Below are positions 57,090 to 64,000 of a stretch of 64,000 nucleotides of DNA, one piece after another. The notes under the pieces are model-generated. The model did no database searches and had not been told where the DNA came from. It saw nothing but the letters and a program-made list of their open reading frames with translations. The stretch is taken from NCBI RefSeq assembly GCF_009861505.1, contig NZ_WTFT01000003.1, positions 235,088 through 299,087 on the forward strand, read 5' to 3'. Every line of letters starts with the position of its first letter. Position 1 is the first letter of the stretch. The stretch comes from Pseudomonas izuensis. GTDB taxonomy: Bacteria > Pseudomonadota > Gammaproteobacteria > Pseudomonadales > Pseudomonadaceae. Made by a program: the position numbers and the translations under genes.

Positions 57090-58196
57090 TCACGAGCAAC
57101 CGCCGAGACGTCGCTGTTCGATACATTCGTGGGCGTAGGCAATGTCGGCCAGCCGCGTGAACTGTTGGGCCAGGCGCACCGGCGCTTCTTCGTCGGCAAA
57201 CAGGGGTGTCGGCAATTGCAGGCTGAGCCGGCGCAGCGTCTGCAGCGCGGTCGAGCGTTCACGGTGCGGACTCAGCAGCACGCGCTCGCCCAATGCGCCG
57301 AGCAATAGCTGATCGAGCTCATCGGGGTAGGCCAACACGCCGAGCAGGAACACCAGCCAGTCAGGCTCGTGGGGGTTATGCCGACAGATGAGCGCATCAC
57401 CGAGCAGGCTGCCGATGAATAAGTCATCGGCCGAACGCAAGCGCTTGAGGTCGTTCACCCGGGCCAGCAGATGACCGAATTCCGCGCGCGAGCAACTCGG
57501 GTCCTGGGCGCTGATGTCGGTGAGCAACGCCGCTTCGATAAAGACCAGAACGTTCATGCGCTGGGGTGGCCCGTACAACGCAATCCAGTCCTGATAGCAA
57601 TCGATCGGGCCTTCGTCGGACTCGAGAAAATCGCGGTAGGTCTCGCGCAACAGTGCTGCGCGCACTGCCATGCTTTTACCGAACATTCGAGCTTTGAGGG
57701 CAGCGTTGATCCCGGCATTCATACGCTTGGGGGAGCCTTGGGCAACTACCGTCTGCAACAATGTTTCGAGTCGTTGGCGAGTAGCTGCTTCCATCTTCTT
57801 TCGGCGCAATAATTCCCGCAGCACCAAGGCCAGGTCGCTATCGTCGGGGAACAGATGTCGCACCATTTGCAGCAGCCAGGTGACAGGTTTGTCCGTCAGA
57901 CGTGCAAGGTTGAGAATCTGCCGCGCCTTGGGCACCGTGTCGTCGTCCAGCACCCGTTCGAAATTATCGGCCAGCGTATCGGACTTGAGTTCGAAGTGCC
58001 GTCGACCACGGAACTGCGCCAGTGCCGCCGACATTTCATCGCTGATCTGCACAAAACGCCCGACAGCAGCAGCCGTACCGCTGTCATCGAGATCGATGTC
58101 TGCATCCGCCTGGGGCTGTGGATGTTCGGCGGCCTTCTCGGCATTCAGCCGTGCCTGGGCGGCTCGCCCACCCGTGGAAATCAATGGCAGAATCAT
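57090..58196 (-). CDS. invE: type III secretion gatekeeper SctW (InvE/MxiC)
   Basis: A 368-residue cytoplasmic protein that controls the order of secretion, holding back effectors until translocators have passed. It is alpha-helical, of the HrpJ/TyeA type (for example LNLARLTDKPVTWLLQMVRHLFPDD and LLRETYRDFLESDEGP). The ATG at 58196 overlaps the invG stop by 4 bases. Confidence 0.9.
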   Translation of the reverse strand: MILPLISTGGRAAQARLNAEKAAEHPQPQADADIDLDDSGTAAAVGRFVQISDEMSAALAQFRGRRHFELKSDTLADNFERVLDDDTVPKARQILNLARLTDKPVTWLLQMVRHLFPDDSDLALVLRELLRRKKMEAATRQRLETLLQTVVAQGSPKRMNAGINAALKARMFGKSMAVRAALLRETYRDFLESDEGPIDCYQDWIALYGPPQRMNVLVFIEAALLTDISAQDPSCSRAEFGHLLARVNDLKRLRSADDLFIGSLLGDALICRHNPHEPDWLVFLLGVLAYPDELDQLLLGALGERVLLSPHRERSTALQTLRRLSLQLPTPLFADEEAPVRLAQQFTRLADIAYAHECIEQRRLGGCS

Positions 58197-59848
58197 TGTA
58201 CGGCTGCCCGAAAATAGGACCGGCGCACACGCTCGTGCTGCTCCGGGCTCAGCAATCGTGTCGCCGGCTCTTCCGTGGCGGGCTCCAGTGTGTCGCGAAT
58301 TTCCTTGGGCTGGATCAGGAATACCCGCACCGTGTTGGCCGAACGGTTCTGCCGATAGCTGAACAAGCGCCCGACCCACGGAATCGAACCCAGAACCGGT
58401 ATGCGACCGACTTGCTCACTGTTGTCATCGCGGGTGAAACCACCCACCAACAGACTCTTGCCCTGGGGCACCCGCGCTACCGTGCTGATGCGTGTGCGGC
58501 CGACCGTTGGCAATGTACCCGGCTGCTTGTCCTGATCAGGTTTTTCGACTTCGTTGCCGTCCTCGATATTGAGCGACATCTCGACCTCGTCCGCCCGGGC
58601 AAAACGGGGCAGCACGCTCACCAGCGTGCCGTAGGTCACGTGCTGCAGATCGACACTGCGCTCCCCCACCAGCGGGGCATAAAACGTGCGGTTGTTGTCG
58701 AAGATCGCCGGCACGTTTTCCTGCGTCAGGATCACCGGCCGCGACACCACATTCGCCCGGTTGGTGCGTTCCAGTGCCATGACCTGGGTCACGAACGACG
58801 CACCATCGAGGGTGGTCGCCGAGCCGGCATTGAGCGATGCGGAAAATTTCCCGCCGGAATTCACGGTGCCTTGCCAGTTGATGCCCAACTGATTGAGTTC
58901 ATCCTTGTGCAGATCAATGATCCACAGCGACAACTCCACATGTCGTTTCGGCGTGTCCAGCGCGCTCACCAGGTTCTCGATAAAACGCACTTGCTCCGGC
59001 AACCCCTTGACCAGCAGGCTGTTGGTGTCGGGATAGGCCACCACCCGAATGTTTCCGGCGGCCACGTCCCGTGCAAGGATGCGCGGCGCTGCCGGGTCCC
59101 GATCCGACGGGCTGGTCGCCAAGCCTTCCAGGGGAAACGCCGGCATCAATCCCTGCGGTCGCGATGCAGGGGCTTGCGCCACTGACGGCTCGACCTCGCG
59201 CTTCTCGCCACGCAACAAATTCTCGATCACGGTGGCCAACCCGGGAAGGGTCACCTTGTCATCGCGCAACTCGTATTTGCGGTCGCTGACAAAGGTATTG
59301 TGTACCTGGATGACACCGATCTGCTGCTTGCCCAGCAACAACTCCGAACGCTGGTTATCCATCATCCCGGCCGCTTGCACCACCAGGTCGACATACATCG
59401 GCGGACCCGACACATGAAAAGTACGCAGACCGTCATGGCGCAATGGATAACGGCCATCGTGCAATCCGGAACGCTCAAGGAACGCCTGAAGCCTGGCCAC
59501 GGTCAGGGTTTGCAGTGACACCATCGAGCTTTTGATTTCCGGGGCGTCATACAGGTAAATCGCCTGGCCGTCGGTGTACCAGATCAAACCCATTTTCAAG
59601 CTGATTCGCTCAAAGGTCTGTTGCGGTTTACGCAGATCGAACGTACCGGAAACGCGCTTGGCCGCAGCGGCCTTGCTGACGATGACCGGCTTGCCAAGCG
59701 ATCCGGACAACTCGCTGAAAAAAGTGCGCGCGCTCTGTTCGCGGGCCTCGAATTGATAGATATCCGCCTGCACGACCAACGGCAGGATGATCAACGTGGC
59801 ACCCAGCCAGAAGGGCAACACATACAAAGAGTGAATTAGGCGGTTCAT
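58193..59848 (-). CDS. invG: type III secretion outer membrane secretin SctC (InvG)
   Basis: Outer-membrane ring, 551 residues, with a signal peptide cut near VQA (about residue 28), periplasmic N-domains and a C-terminal secretin domain (NVVSRPVILTQENVPAIF; GKSLLVGGFTRDD; IPVLGSIPWVGRLFSYR). It starts 4 bases after invF. The pilotin InvH that helps InvG in Salmonella is not in this window. Confidence 0.96.
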   Translation of the reverse strand: MNRLIHSLYVLPFWLGATLIILPLVVQADIYQFEAREQSARTFFSELSGSLGKPVIVSKAAAAKRVSGTFDLRKPQQTFERISLKMGLIWYTDGQAIYLYDAPEIKSSMVSLQTLTVARLQAFLERSGLHDGRYPLRHDGLRTFHVSGPPMYVDLVVQAAGMMDNQRSELLLGKQQIGVIQVHNTFVSDRKYELRDDKVTLPGLATVIENLLRGEKREVEPSVAQAPASRPQGLMPAFPLEGLATSPSDRDPAAPRILARDVAAGNIRVVAYPDTNSLLVKGLPEQVRFIENLVSALDTPKRHVELSLWIIDLHKDELNQLGINWQGTVNSGGKFSASLNAGSATTLDGASFVTQVMALERTNRANVVSRPVILTQENVPAIFDNNRTFYAPLVGERSVDLQHVTYGTLVSVLPRFARADEVEMSLNIEDGNEVEKPDQDKQPGTLPTVGRTRISTVARVPQGKSLLVGGFTRDDNSEQVGRIPVLGSIPWVGRLFSYRQNRSANTVRVFLIQPKEIRDTLEPATEEPATRLLSPEQHERVRRSYFRAAVQ

Positions 59849-59852
59849 GGGT

Positions 59853-60587
59853 TCACTTGCCTGGTAGGTAGGTAATGTCGGCCAGGCTGCTGGGCGTGAA
59901 ACCCACCAGTTCGCGGATTTCCTTGGAGAAATGCGAAGAAGAGGCAAAACCGAACTCCAGCGCCACATCCGTCAGGGAACCGCCCTGCAGACTCATGTTC
60001 AACAGCGCCTGGGCCGTCCGCCAGCCGCGCAGGGCAGGCTTGGCTGCCGTACCCAGTGCCTGCCGGCACAGTCGGCGAAAATGCGACACAGAGACGCCAT
60101 AACGCTGCGCCAGGGTGGTCAGCTTCTCGCTGTGGGTGCCCTGTTCCAGCAGAAAGCGCACCAGTCCGTAAGCCTCGGTATGACGCAACACACTGGCAAA
60201 GGCCTGGTAGGCCACACCACCGACCATGGACTGTTCGATGTACCAGCGCTCGAGCGCGCGCTCGCACTGAGCGGTGGGGTAAGCCACCGGCAATGCCGCC
60301 CAGGGAGCCCGGCCAGGCCGTTGATCATTCAGCGCGTTCCCCAGATCGATGAACACTTGCAACTTCACCAAAGGTGCTTGCGCAATCGGCAGCGCCTGCA
60401 TGCTGCCGTGCGCCTCGAATGCACCGCTCATCGCAATCAGCCCTTCCCAACCTGCCGGCAGGCAGCCGACCGTGGCGCACTGTTGCGAGACCAGTTGCAC
60501 GGGGGATTCGCTGACACGCAGATGCAGCACCCGCTCGCTGGAACGGGCATCCGGGAAATGCGTGTCGCGTAGAAATTCGATGTGCAC
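59853..60587 (-). CDS. invF: AraC family activator InvF
   Basis: A 244-residue activator with a C-terminal AraC helix-turn-helix pair (LAQRYGVSVSHFRRLCRQAL; TDVALEFGFASSSHFSKEIREL, each shown only in part). In SPI-1 InvF with SicA activates the sip and effector genes. The GTG at 60587 is taken as start because AAGGAGG lies 5-6 bases upstream. It is first in the inv-spa operon and divergent from nasS; the control region of 225 bases is shared. Confidence 0.9.
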   Translation of the reverse strand: MHIEFLRDTHFPDARSSERVLHLRVSESPVQLVSQQCATVGCLPAGWEGLIAMSGAFEAHGSMQALPIAQAPLVKLQVFIDLGNALNDQRPGRAPWAALPVAYPTAQCERALERWYIEQSMVGGVAYQAFASVLRHTEAYGLVRFLLEQGTHSEKLTTLAQRYGVSVSHFRRLCRQALGTAAKPALRGWRTAQALLNMSLQGGSLTDVALEFGFASSSHFSKEIRELVGFTPSSLADITYLPGK

Positions 60588-60676
60588 GCCAACCTCCTTC
60601 GGCCTGACGATCAAGGGCTGGCAGGATGAAAGACATGGCGCGTTGAATCCTGATGAAAAGTTGATGAAACCCCGGC

Positions 60677-60692
60677 TGGCATATGCCTTGCA
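60677..60692 (+). promoter_or_regulatory. sigma-54 promoter of nasST
   Basis: TGGCAT-N5-TTGCA, with the invariant GG and GC exactly 10 bases apart. The predicted transcript begins near 60703, just before the first hairpin of the leader. Sigma-54 control fits nitrogen regulation through NtrC. Confidence 0.75.
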
Positions 60693-60712
60693 CCCGTTCA
60701 GGCATCAGCACC

Positions 60713-60796
60713 CACGCCAACGACGGTGTGAGTGCCAGGACAATGACGTCGTGACCGGGCTTGCGCGCGCAAGGTCCCCGGTACGACGTTTTTTTT
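60713..60796 (+). promoter_or_regulatory. ANTAR-type antitermination leader of nasST
   Basis: Hairpin one is CACGCC-AACGAC-GGTGTG (60713-60730). Hairpin two is GAC-AATGAC-GTC (60739-60750). Both have six-base loops with A first and G fourth, the known ANTAR recognition rule. The 3' arm of hairpin two overlaps the start of a strong terminator: CGTCG, ACCGGG and TTGC pair with GCAA, CCCGGT and CGACG, followed by eight T (60747-60796). NasT binding should favour hairpin two and block termination. Confidence 0.75.
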
Positions 60797-60812
60797 GCAA
60801 GGTGAACACGCG

Positions 60813-62024
60813 ATGAACGAACCGTCCGCTGGCCCTCTGGCCTGGGTCAATGGCAGCGATGCCCCGGAAAAGACCGAAATCAATCTGGGCTTCATGGCCC
60901 TGAGTGACTGCGCCTCGGTGGTCGTTGCCGCCACCCAGGGCTTCGCCCAGCCCTACGGCCTGACCCTGAACCTCAAGCGCCAGCCATCCTGGGCCAATCT
61001 GCGGGACAAACTGGTCAGCGGTGAACTCGACGCCGCCCACAGCCTGTACGGCCTGATCTACGCCGTGCACCTGGGCATCGGTGGCGTGGCTCCGACCGAC
61101 ATGGCTGTGCTCATGGGCCTGAACCAGAACGGCCAGAGCCTCAATCTCTCCCGTGCCTTGCAAGGCCTGGGCGTGACCAGTCCTGAAGCACTGCACCGGC
61201 ACGTGCACCAAACTCGCCCAAAACTGACCTTCGCCCAGACCTTTCCCACCGGCACCCATGCCATGTGGCTGTATTACTGGCTCGCCAGCCAGGGCATCCA
61301 TCCGTTGCAGGATGTCGACAGCGTGGTGGTGCCACCGCCGCAAATGGTCGCGCACCTGCAAGCGGGTCGCATAGACGGTTTCTGTGTCGGCGAGCCCTGG
61401 TCCGCCAGCGCAGTGCAACAGGATCTCGGTTTCACCCTGGCGACGACCCAGACCCTCTGGCCCGATCACCCGGAAAAAGTCCTCGGCTGCACCCGCGCCT
61501 TCGTCGAGCAATACCCCAATACCGCCCGGGCATTGGTGATGGCGATCCTGCAAGCCAGCCGTTTCATTGAAGACAGCGTCGAAAATCGCCGCAGCACTGC
61601 ACAATTGCTCAGTGCGCCGCAGTACCTCGACGCCCCGCTCGACTGCATCGAACCTCGCCTGCTGGGCGAGTACGCCGACGGTCTCGGCAATCGCTGGCAA
61701 GACCCGCACGCCTTGCGTTTCCACGGTGAGGGCGCAGTCAATTTGCCGTACTTGTCCGATGGCATGTGGTTCATGACCCAGTTCCGCCGCTGGGGGTTGT
61801 TGCGCGACGACCCGGATTACCTCGCGGTGGCCCGCCAGGTCCAGCAACTGGAGGTGTACCGGGAAGCCGCCAGTGCCGTCGGTGTCGCCGCGTTGGATAC
61901 GGAAATGCGCAGCAGCCAGTTGATCGATGGCAAGGTCTGGGACGGCTCTGATCCGGCCGGTTATGCCCGAAGCTTCAAACTGCACGCCATGGGCGACAGC
62001 TCGCCCCTTATCGCCAGCCACTGA
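60813..62024 (+). CDS. nasS: nitrate-sensing protein NasS
   Basis: A 403-residue protein of the NrtA/CmpA-type nitrate-binding fold that lacks a signal peptide, as expected for the cytoplasmic sensor NasS. In the known system NasS holds NasT until nitrate or nitrite binds and releases it. Visible family stretches are INLGFMALSDCASVVVA, GELDAAHSLYGLIYAVHLG and GFCVGEPWSASAV. The ATG at 60813 follows AAGGTGAAC. It is 15 bases before nasT. Confidence 0.9.
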   Translation: MNEPSAGPLAWVNGSDAPEKTEINLGFMALSDCASVVVAATQGFAQPYGLTLNLKRQPSWANLRDKLVSGELDAAHSLYGLIYAVHLGIGGVAPTDMAVLMGLNQNGQSLNLSRALQGLGVTSPEALHRHVHQTRPKLTFAQTFPTGTHAMWLYYWLASQGIHPLQDVDSVVVPPPQMVAHLQAGRIDGFCVGEPWSASAVQQDLGFTLATTQTLWPDHPEKVLGCTRAFVEQYPNTARALVMAILQASRFIEDSVENRRSTAQLLSAPQYLDAPLDCIEPRLLGEYADGLGNRWQDPHALRFHGEGAVNLPYLSDGMWFMTQFRRWGLLRDDPDYLAVARQVQQLEVYREAASAVGVAALDTEMRSSQLIDGKVWDGSDPAGYARSFKLHAMGDSSPLIASH

Positions 62025-62039
62025 CAGGAGACTGCGAAT

Positions 62040-62615
62040 ATGTTGCGTATCCTGCTGATCAACGACACGGCGAAAAAAGTCGGGCGCCTGAAAGCGGCTT
62101 TGATCGAAGCGGGCTTCGAGGTGATCGACGAGTCCGGGCTGACCATTGACCTGCCCGAACGCGTCGAAACGGTGCGTCCGGACGTGATTCTGATCGATAC
62201 CGAGTCACCGAGCCGCGATGTCATGGAGCAAGTGGTGCTGGTAAGCCGCGACCAGCCAAGGCCGATTGTAATGTTTACCGATGAACACGACCCCGACGTG
62301 ATGCGCCAGGCTATCAAGTCCGGAGTCAGTGCCTACATCGTCGAAGGCATTCACGCACAACGCTTGCAGCCGATTCTGGACGTGGCCATGGCGCGTTTCG
62401 AAAGCGACCAGGCCCTGCGCGCCCAACTGCACGCCCGCGACCAGCAACTGGCCGAGCGCAAGCGCATCGAGCTGGCCAAAGGGCTGCTGATGAAAATGAA
62501 GAACTGCAACGAGGAACAGGCCTATACCCTGATGCGCCGCCAAGCCATGAGCCGCCAGCAAAAGCTGATCCAGGTGGCGGAACAGATCATTGCCATGAGT
62601 GAGTTGCTTGGCTGA
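62040..62615 (+). CDS. nasT: ANTAR antiterminator NasT
   Basis: A 191-residue response-regulator-like protein with an N-terminal receiver domain (about 1-120, ILLINDTAKKV; DVILIDTES) and a C-terminal ANTAR RNA-binding domain (about 135-187, RIELAKGLLMKMKNCNEEQAY). It prevents termination in the leaders of nitrate assimilation operons. Two matching leaders are seen here, before its own operon and before the transporter gene. CAGGAG precedes the ATG. Confidence 0.95.
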   Translation: MLRILLINDTAKKVGRLKAALIEAGFEVIDESGLTIDLPERVETVRPDVILIDTESPSRDVMEQVVLVSRDQPRPIVMFTDEHDPDVMRQAIKSGVSAYIVEGIHAQRLQPILDVAMARFESDQALRAQLHARDQQLAERKRIELAKGLLMKMKNCNEEQAYTLMRRQAMSRQQKLIQVAEQIIAMSELLG

Positions 62616-62640
62616 AGCCCTGAAGCGTCTGAAAGGACGC

Positions 62641-62707
62641 CATCGCGAGCAAGCTTTGCTCCCACAAGGAATACCACTTTCCTGTGGGAGCAAAGCTTGC
62701 TCGCGAT
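62641..62707. repeat. REP palindrome pair after nasT
   Basis: ATCGCGAGCAAGCTTTGCTCCCACA and its reverse complement form a long hairpin with a 17-base centre. It lies 25 bases after the nasT stop and may define that transcript's end. Confidence 0.85.
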
Positions 62708-62731
62708 TGGCCATAACTCGGTTTCGGCTGT

Positions 62732-62747
62732 TGGCACAAATCTGGCT
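62732..62747 (+). promoter_or_regulatory. sigma-54 promoter of the nitrate transporter
   Basis: TGGCAC-N5-TGGCT, with GG and GC 10 bases apart. The predicted start is near 62758, a few bases before the first leader hairpin. Confidence 0.7.
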
Positions 62748-62761
62748 AAGTAATCACCACA

Positions 62762-62847
62762 GGTAACCAACGGCGGTTGCCCCACCCACGACAAAGACGT
62801 CGCTCACCCCATTTGCCCCTGGCGAATCGGGTAGCGGCGTTTTTTTT
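62762..62847 (+). promoter_or_regulatory. ANTAR-type antitermination leader of the nitrate transporter
   Basis: Hairpin one is GGTAACC-AACGGC-GGTTGCC (62762-62781). Hairpin two is CGAC-AAAGAC-GTCG (62789-62802). Both six-base loops have A first and G fourth. The 3' arm of hairpin two shares bases with the terminator stem (CGTCGCTCACCCCATT with AATCGGGTAGCGGCG, 62798-62839), followed by eight T. This matches the two-hairpin NasT target known from other gammaproteobacteria. Another 93 bases follow before the gene, with no further feature. Confidence 0.82.
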
Positions 62848-62940
62848 GTTTTGGCCCCATAGCCCGGGGCCGGTGGTGCAGCCCTTCGGCGCCCCACCTG
62901 CATGACTCCCGTTCGAGACTCCTATCAGCTGAGGTGCGCG

Positions 62941-64000
62941 ATGAATTCAAGCTTCTGGAAATCCGGCCATACCCCGACCCTGTTCGCGGCCTTCCTGTAC
63001 TTCGACCTGAGCTTCATGGTCTGGTACCTGCTTGGCCCCCTGGCGGTGCAAATCGCCGGTGACTTGCACCTGACCACTCAACAACGCGGACTGGTGGTGG
63101 CTACGCCGATCCTGGCCGGGGCGGTATTGCGCTTTGCGATGGGCATGCTGGCTGATCGCCTGTCACCGAAAACCGCCGGCCTGATCGGTCAAGTGATCGT
63201 CATTTGTGCACTGTTCGGGGCCTGGAAACTCGGCATCCACAGCTACGAGCAAGCGCTGCTGCTGGGGCTGTTCCTCGGCATGGCCGGAGCCTCGTTCGCC
63301 GTGGCCCTGCCCCTGGCTTCGCAGTGGTACCCGCCGCAGCATCAAGGCAAGGCCATGGGCATCGCCGGGGCCGGTAATTCGGGGACCGTACTGGCCGCGT
63401 TGATCGCGCCGGTGCTGGCGGCAGCGTTTGGCTGGAGCAACGTCTTCGGCTTCGCCCTGATCCCGCTGATCCTGACTCTGATCGTCTTCGCCTGGCTGGC
63501 CAAAAACGCCCCTGAGCGGCCGAAAGCCAAGTCGATGGCTGACTACTTCAAGGCGCTGGGCGACCGCGACAGTTGGTGGTTCATGTTTTTCTACAGTGTG
63601 ACCTTTGGCGGTTTCATCGGCCTGGCCAGCGCCCTGCCCGGCTATTTCAACGACCAGTACGGCCTGAGCCCGGTAACCGCCGGTTACTACACCGCGGCCT
63701 GTGTGTTCGGTGGCAGCCTGATGCGTCCATTGGGTGGTGCCCTGGCTGATCGCTTCGGCGGCATCCGCACCTTGCTGGCGATGTACACCGTGGCGGCGAT
63801 CTGCATCGCAGCCGTGGGTTTCAACCTGCCAAGCTCCGTTGCTGCGCTGGCACTGTTCGTCTGCACCATGCTTGGTTTGGGGGCAGGTAACGGCGCGGTA
63901 TTCCAGTTGGTTCCACAGCGCTTTCGCCGGGAAATCGGCGTGATGACCGGCCTGATCGGCATGGCCGGCGGGATCGGCGGGTTTTTCCCCCCCCCCCGCC
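62941..64000 (+). CDS. nasA: nitrate/nitrite transporter, NarK/NasA type, cut by the right edge
   Basis: The first 353 residues of a major facilitator carrier with about ten membrane helices visible. It shows the NarK-family signatures GAGNSGTVLAALIAPVLA and a later GLGAGNGAVFQLVPQRF, which contain the nitrate-signature glycines. GAGGTG lies 4 bases before the ATG. The reading frame is open to the window end, but the last bases are a run of 11 C, giving FFPPPPA where homologues have a membrane helix continuing after GGIGG. The end is therefore suspect. The leader and promoter upstream fit nitrate induction. Confidence 0.9.
   Translation, partial: MNSSFWKSGHTPTLFAAFLYFDLSFMVWYLLGPLAVQIAGDLHLTTQQRGLVVATPILAGAVLRFAMGMLADRLSPKTAGLIGQVIVICALFGAWKLGIHSYEQALLLGLFLGMAGASFAVALPLASQWYPPQHQGKAMGIAGAGNSGTVLAALIAPVLAAAFGWSNVFGFALIPLILTLIVFAWLAKNAPERPKAKSMADYFKALGDRDSWWFMFFYSVTFGGFIGLASALPGYFNDQYGLSPVTAGYYTAACVFGGSLMRPLGGALADRFGGIRTLLAMYTVAAICIAAVGFNLPSSVAALALFVCTMLGLGAGNGAVFQLVPQRFRREIGVMTGLIGMAGGIGGFFPPPR

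Overview
The window comes from a Pseudomonas of the fluorescens complex. The evidence is the GC-rich coding, the gene blocks shared with other pseudomonads (dnaX-ybaB; smc-zipA-ligA; xdhABC-guaD; rlmKL-rmf-pyrD), a Pseudomonas-type 4.5S RNA, a leader matching the Pseudomonas rmf RNA motif, and a dozen clusters of the genus-typical REP palindromes (arms such as GTGGGAGC and GCTGGCTTGCCAGC). No plasmid, phage, integrase, transposase, tRNA or CRISPR array was seen.

Positions 1-15600 hold housekeeping genes, mostly on the minus strand: ybaB and dnaX, a periplasmic solute-binding protein, a PAS-GGDEF-EAL protein with an altered EAL metal site, an XRE regulator, the signal recognition particle RNA, a zinc metallopeptidase, ligA, zipA, smc and a GntR regulator. 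Positions 15600-24500 form a purine catabolism block: xdhA-xdhB-xdhC-guaD behind a promoter overlapped by tandem palindromic operators, then a second GntR regulator and a BenE-type transporter. Positions 24500-33700 return to housekeeping: yggL, dacB (PBP4), a CHASE-PAS-GGDEF cyclase, rlmKL, rmf with its structured leader, and pyrD.

Positions 33870-60590 are the main feature: a near-complete type III secretion system of the Inv-Mxi-Spa (Salmonella SPI-1) family. It is not the Hrp or Ysc type usual in Pseudomonas. All machine genes are on the minus strand in SPI-1 order: invF-G-E-A-B-C-I-J, spaO-P-Q-R-S, sicA, sipB-C-D, iacP, then hilA, iagB, prgH-I-J-K and orgA-B-C. Together they encode the export gate, ATPase complex, sorting platform, rings, rod, needle, tip, pore and two transcription activators. 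SipA, SptP, HilC, HilD and InvH are not recognisable here. Two unrecognised genes sit with the system and look like cargo: an AT-rich 407-residue protein with cupin-like His motifs (plus strand, beside hilA) and a 465-residue membrane protein at the end of the prg-org operon.

Positions 60590-64000 hold nitrate assimilation control: nasS-nasT and a nitrate transporter cut by the window edge. Each unit has a sigma-54 promoter followed by a leader with two hexaloop hairpins (A at loop position 1, G at position 4) and an overlapping intrinsic terminator. This is the layout expected for NasT (ANTAR) antitermination, and it implies that nasST controls its own transcription as well as the transporter. 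The sequence ends in a run of 11 C that looks like a contig end or sequencing error.
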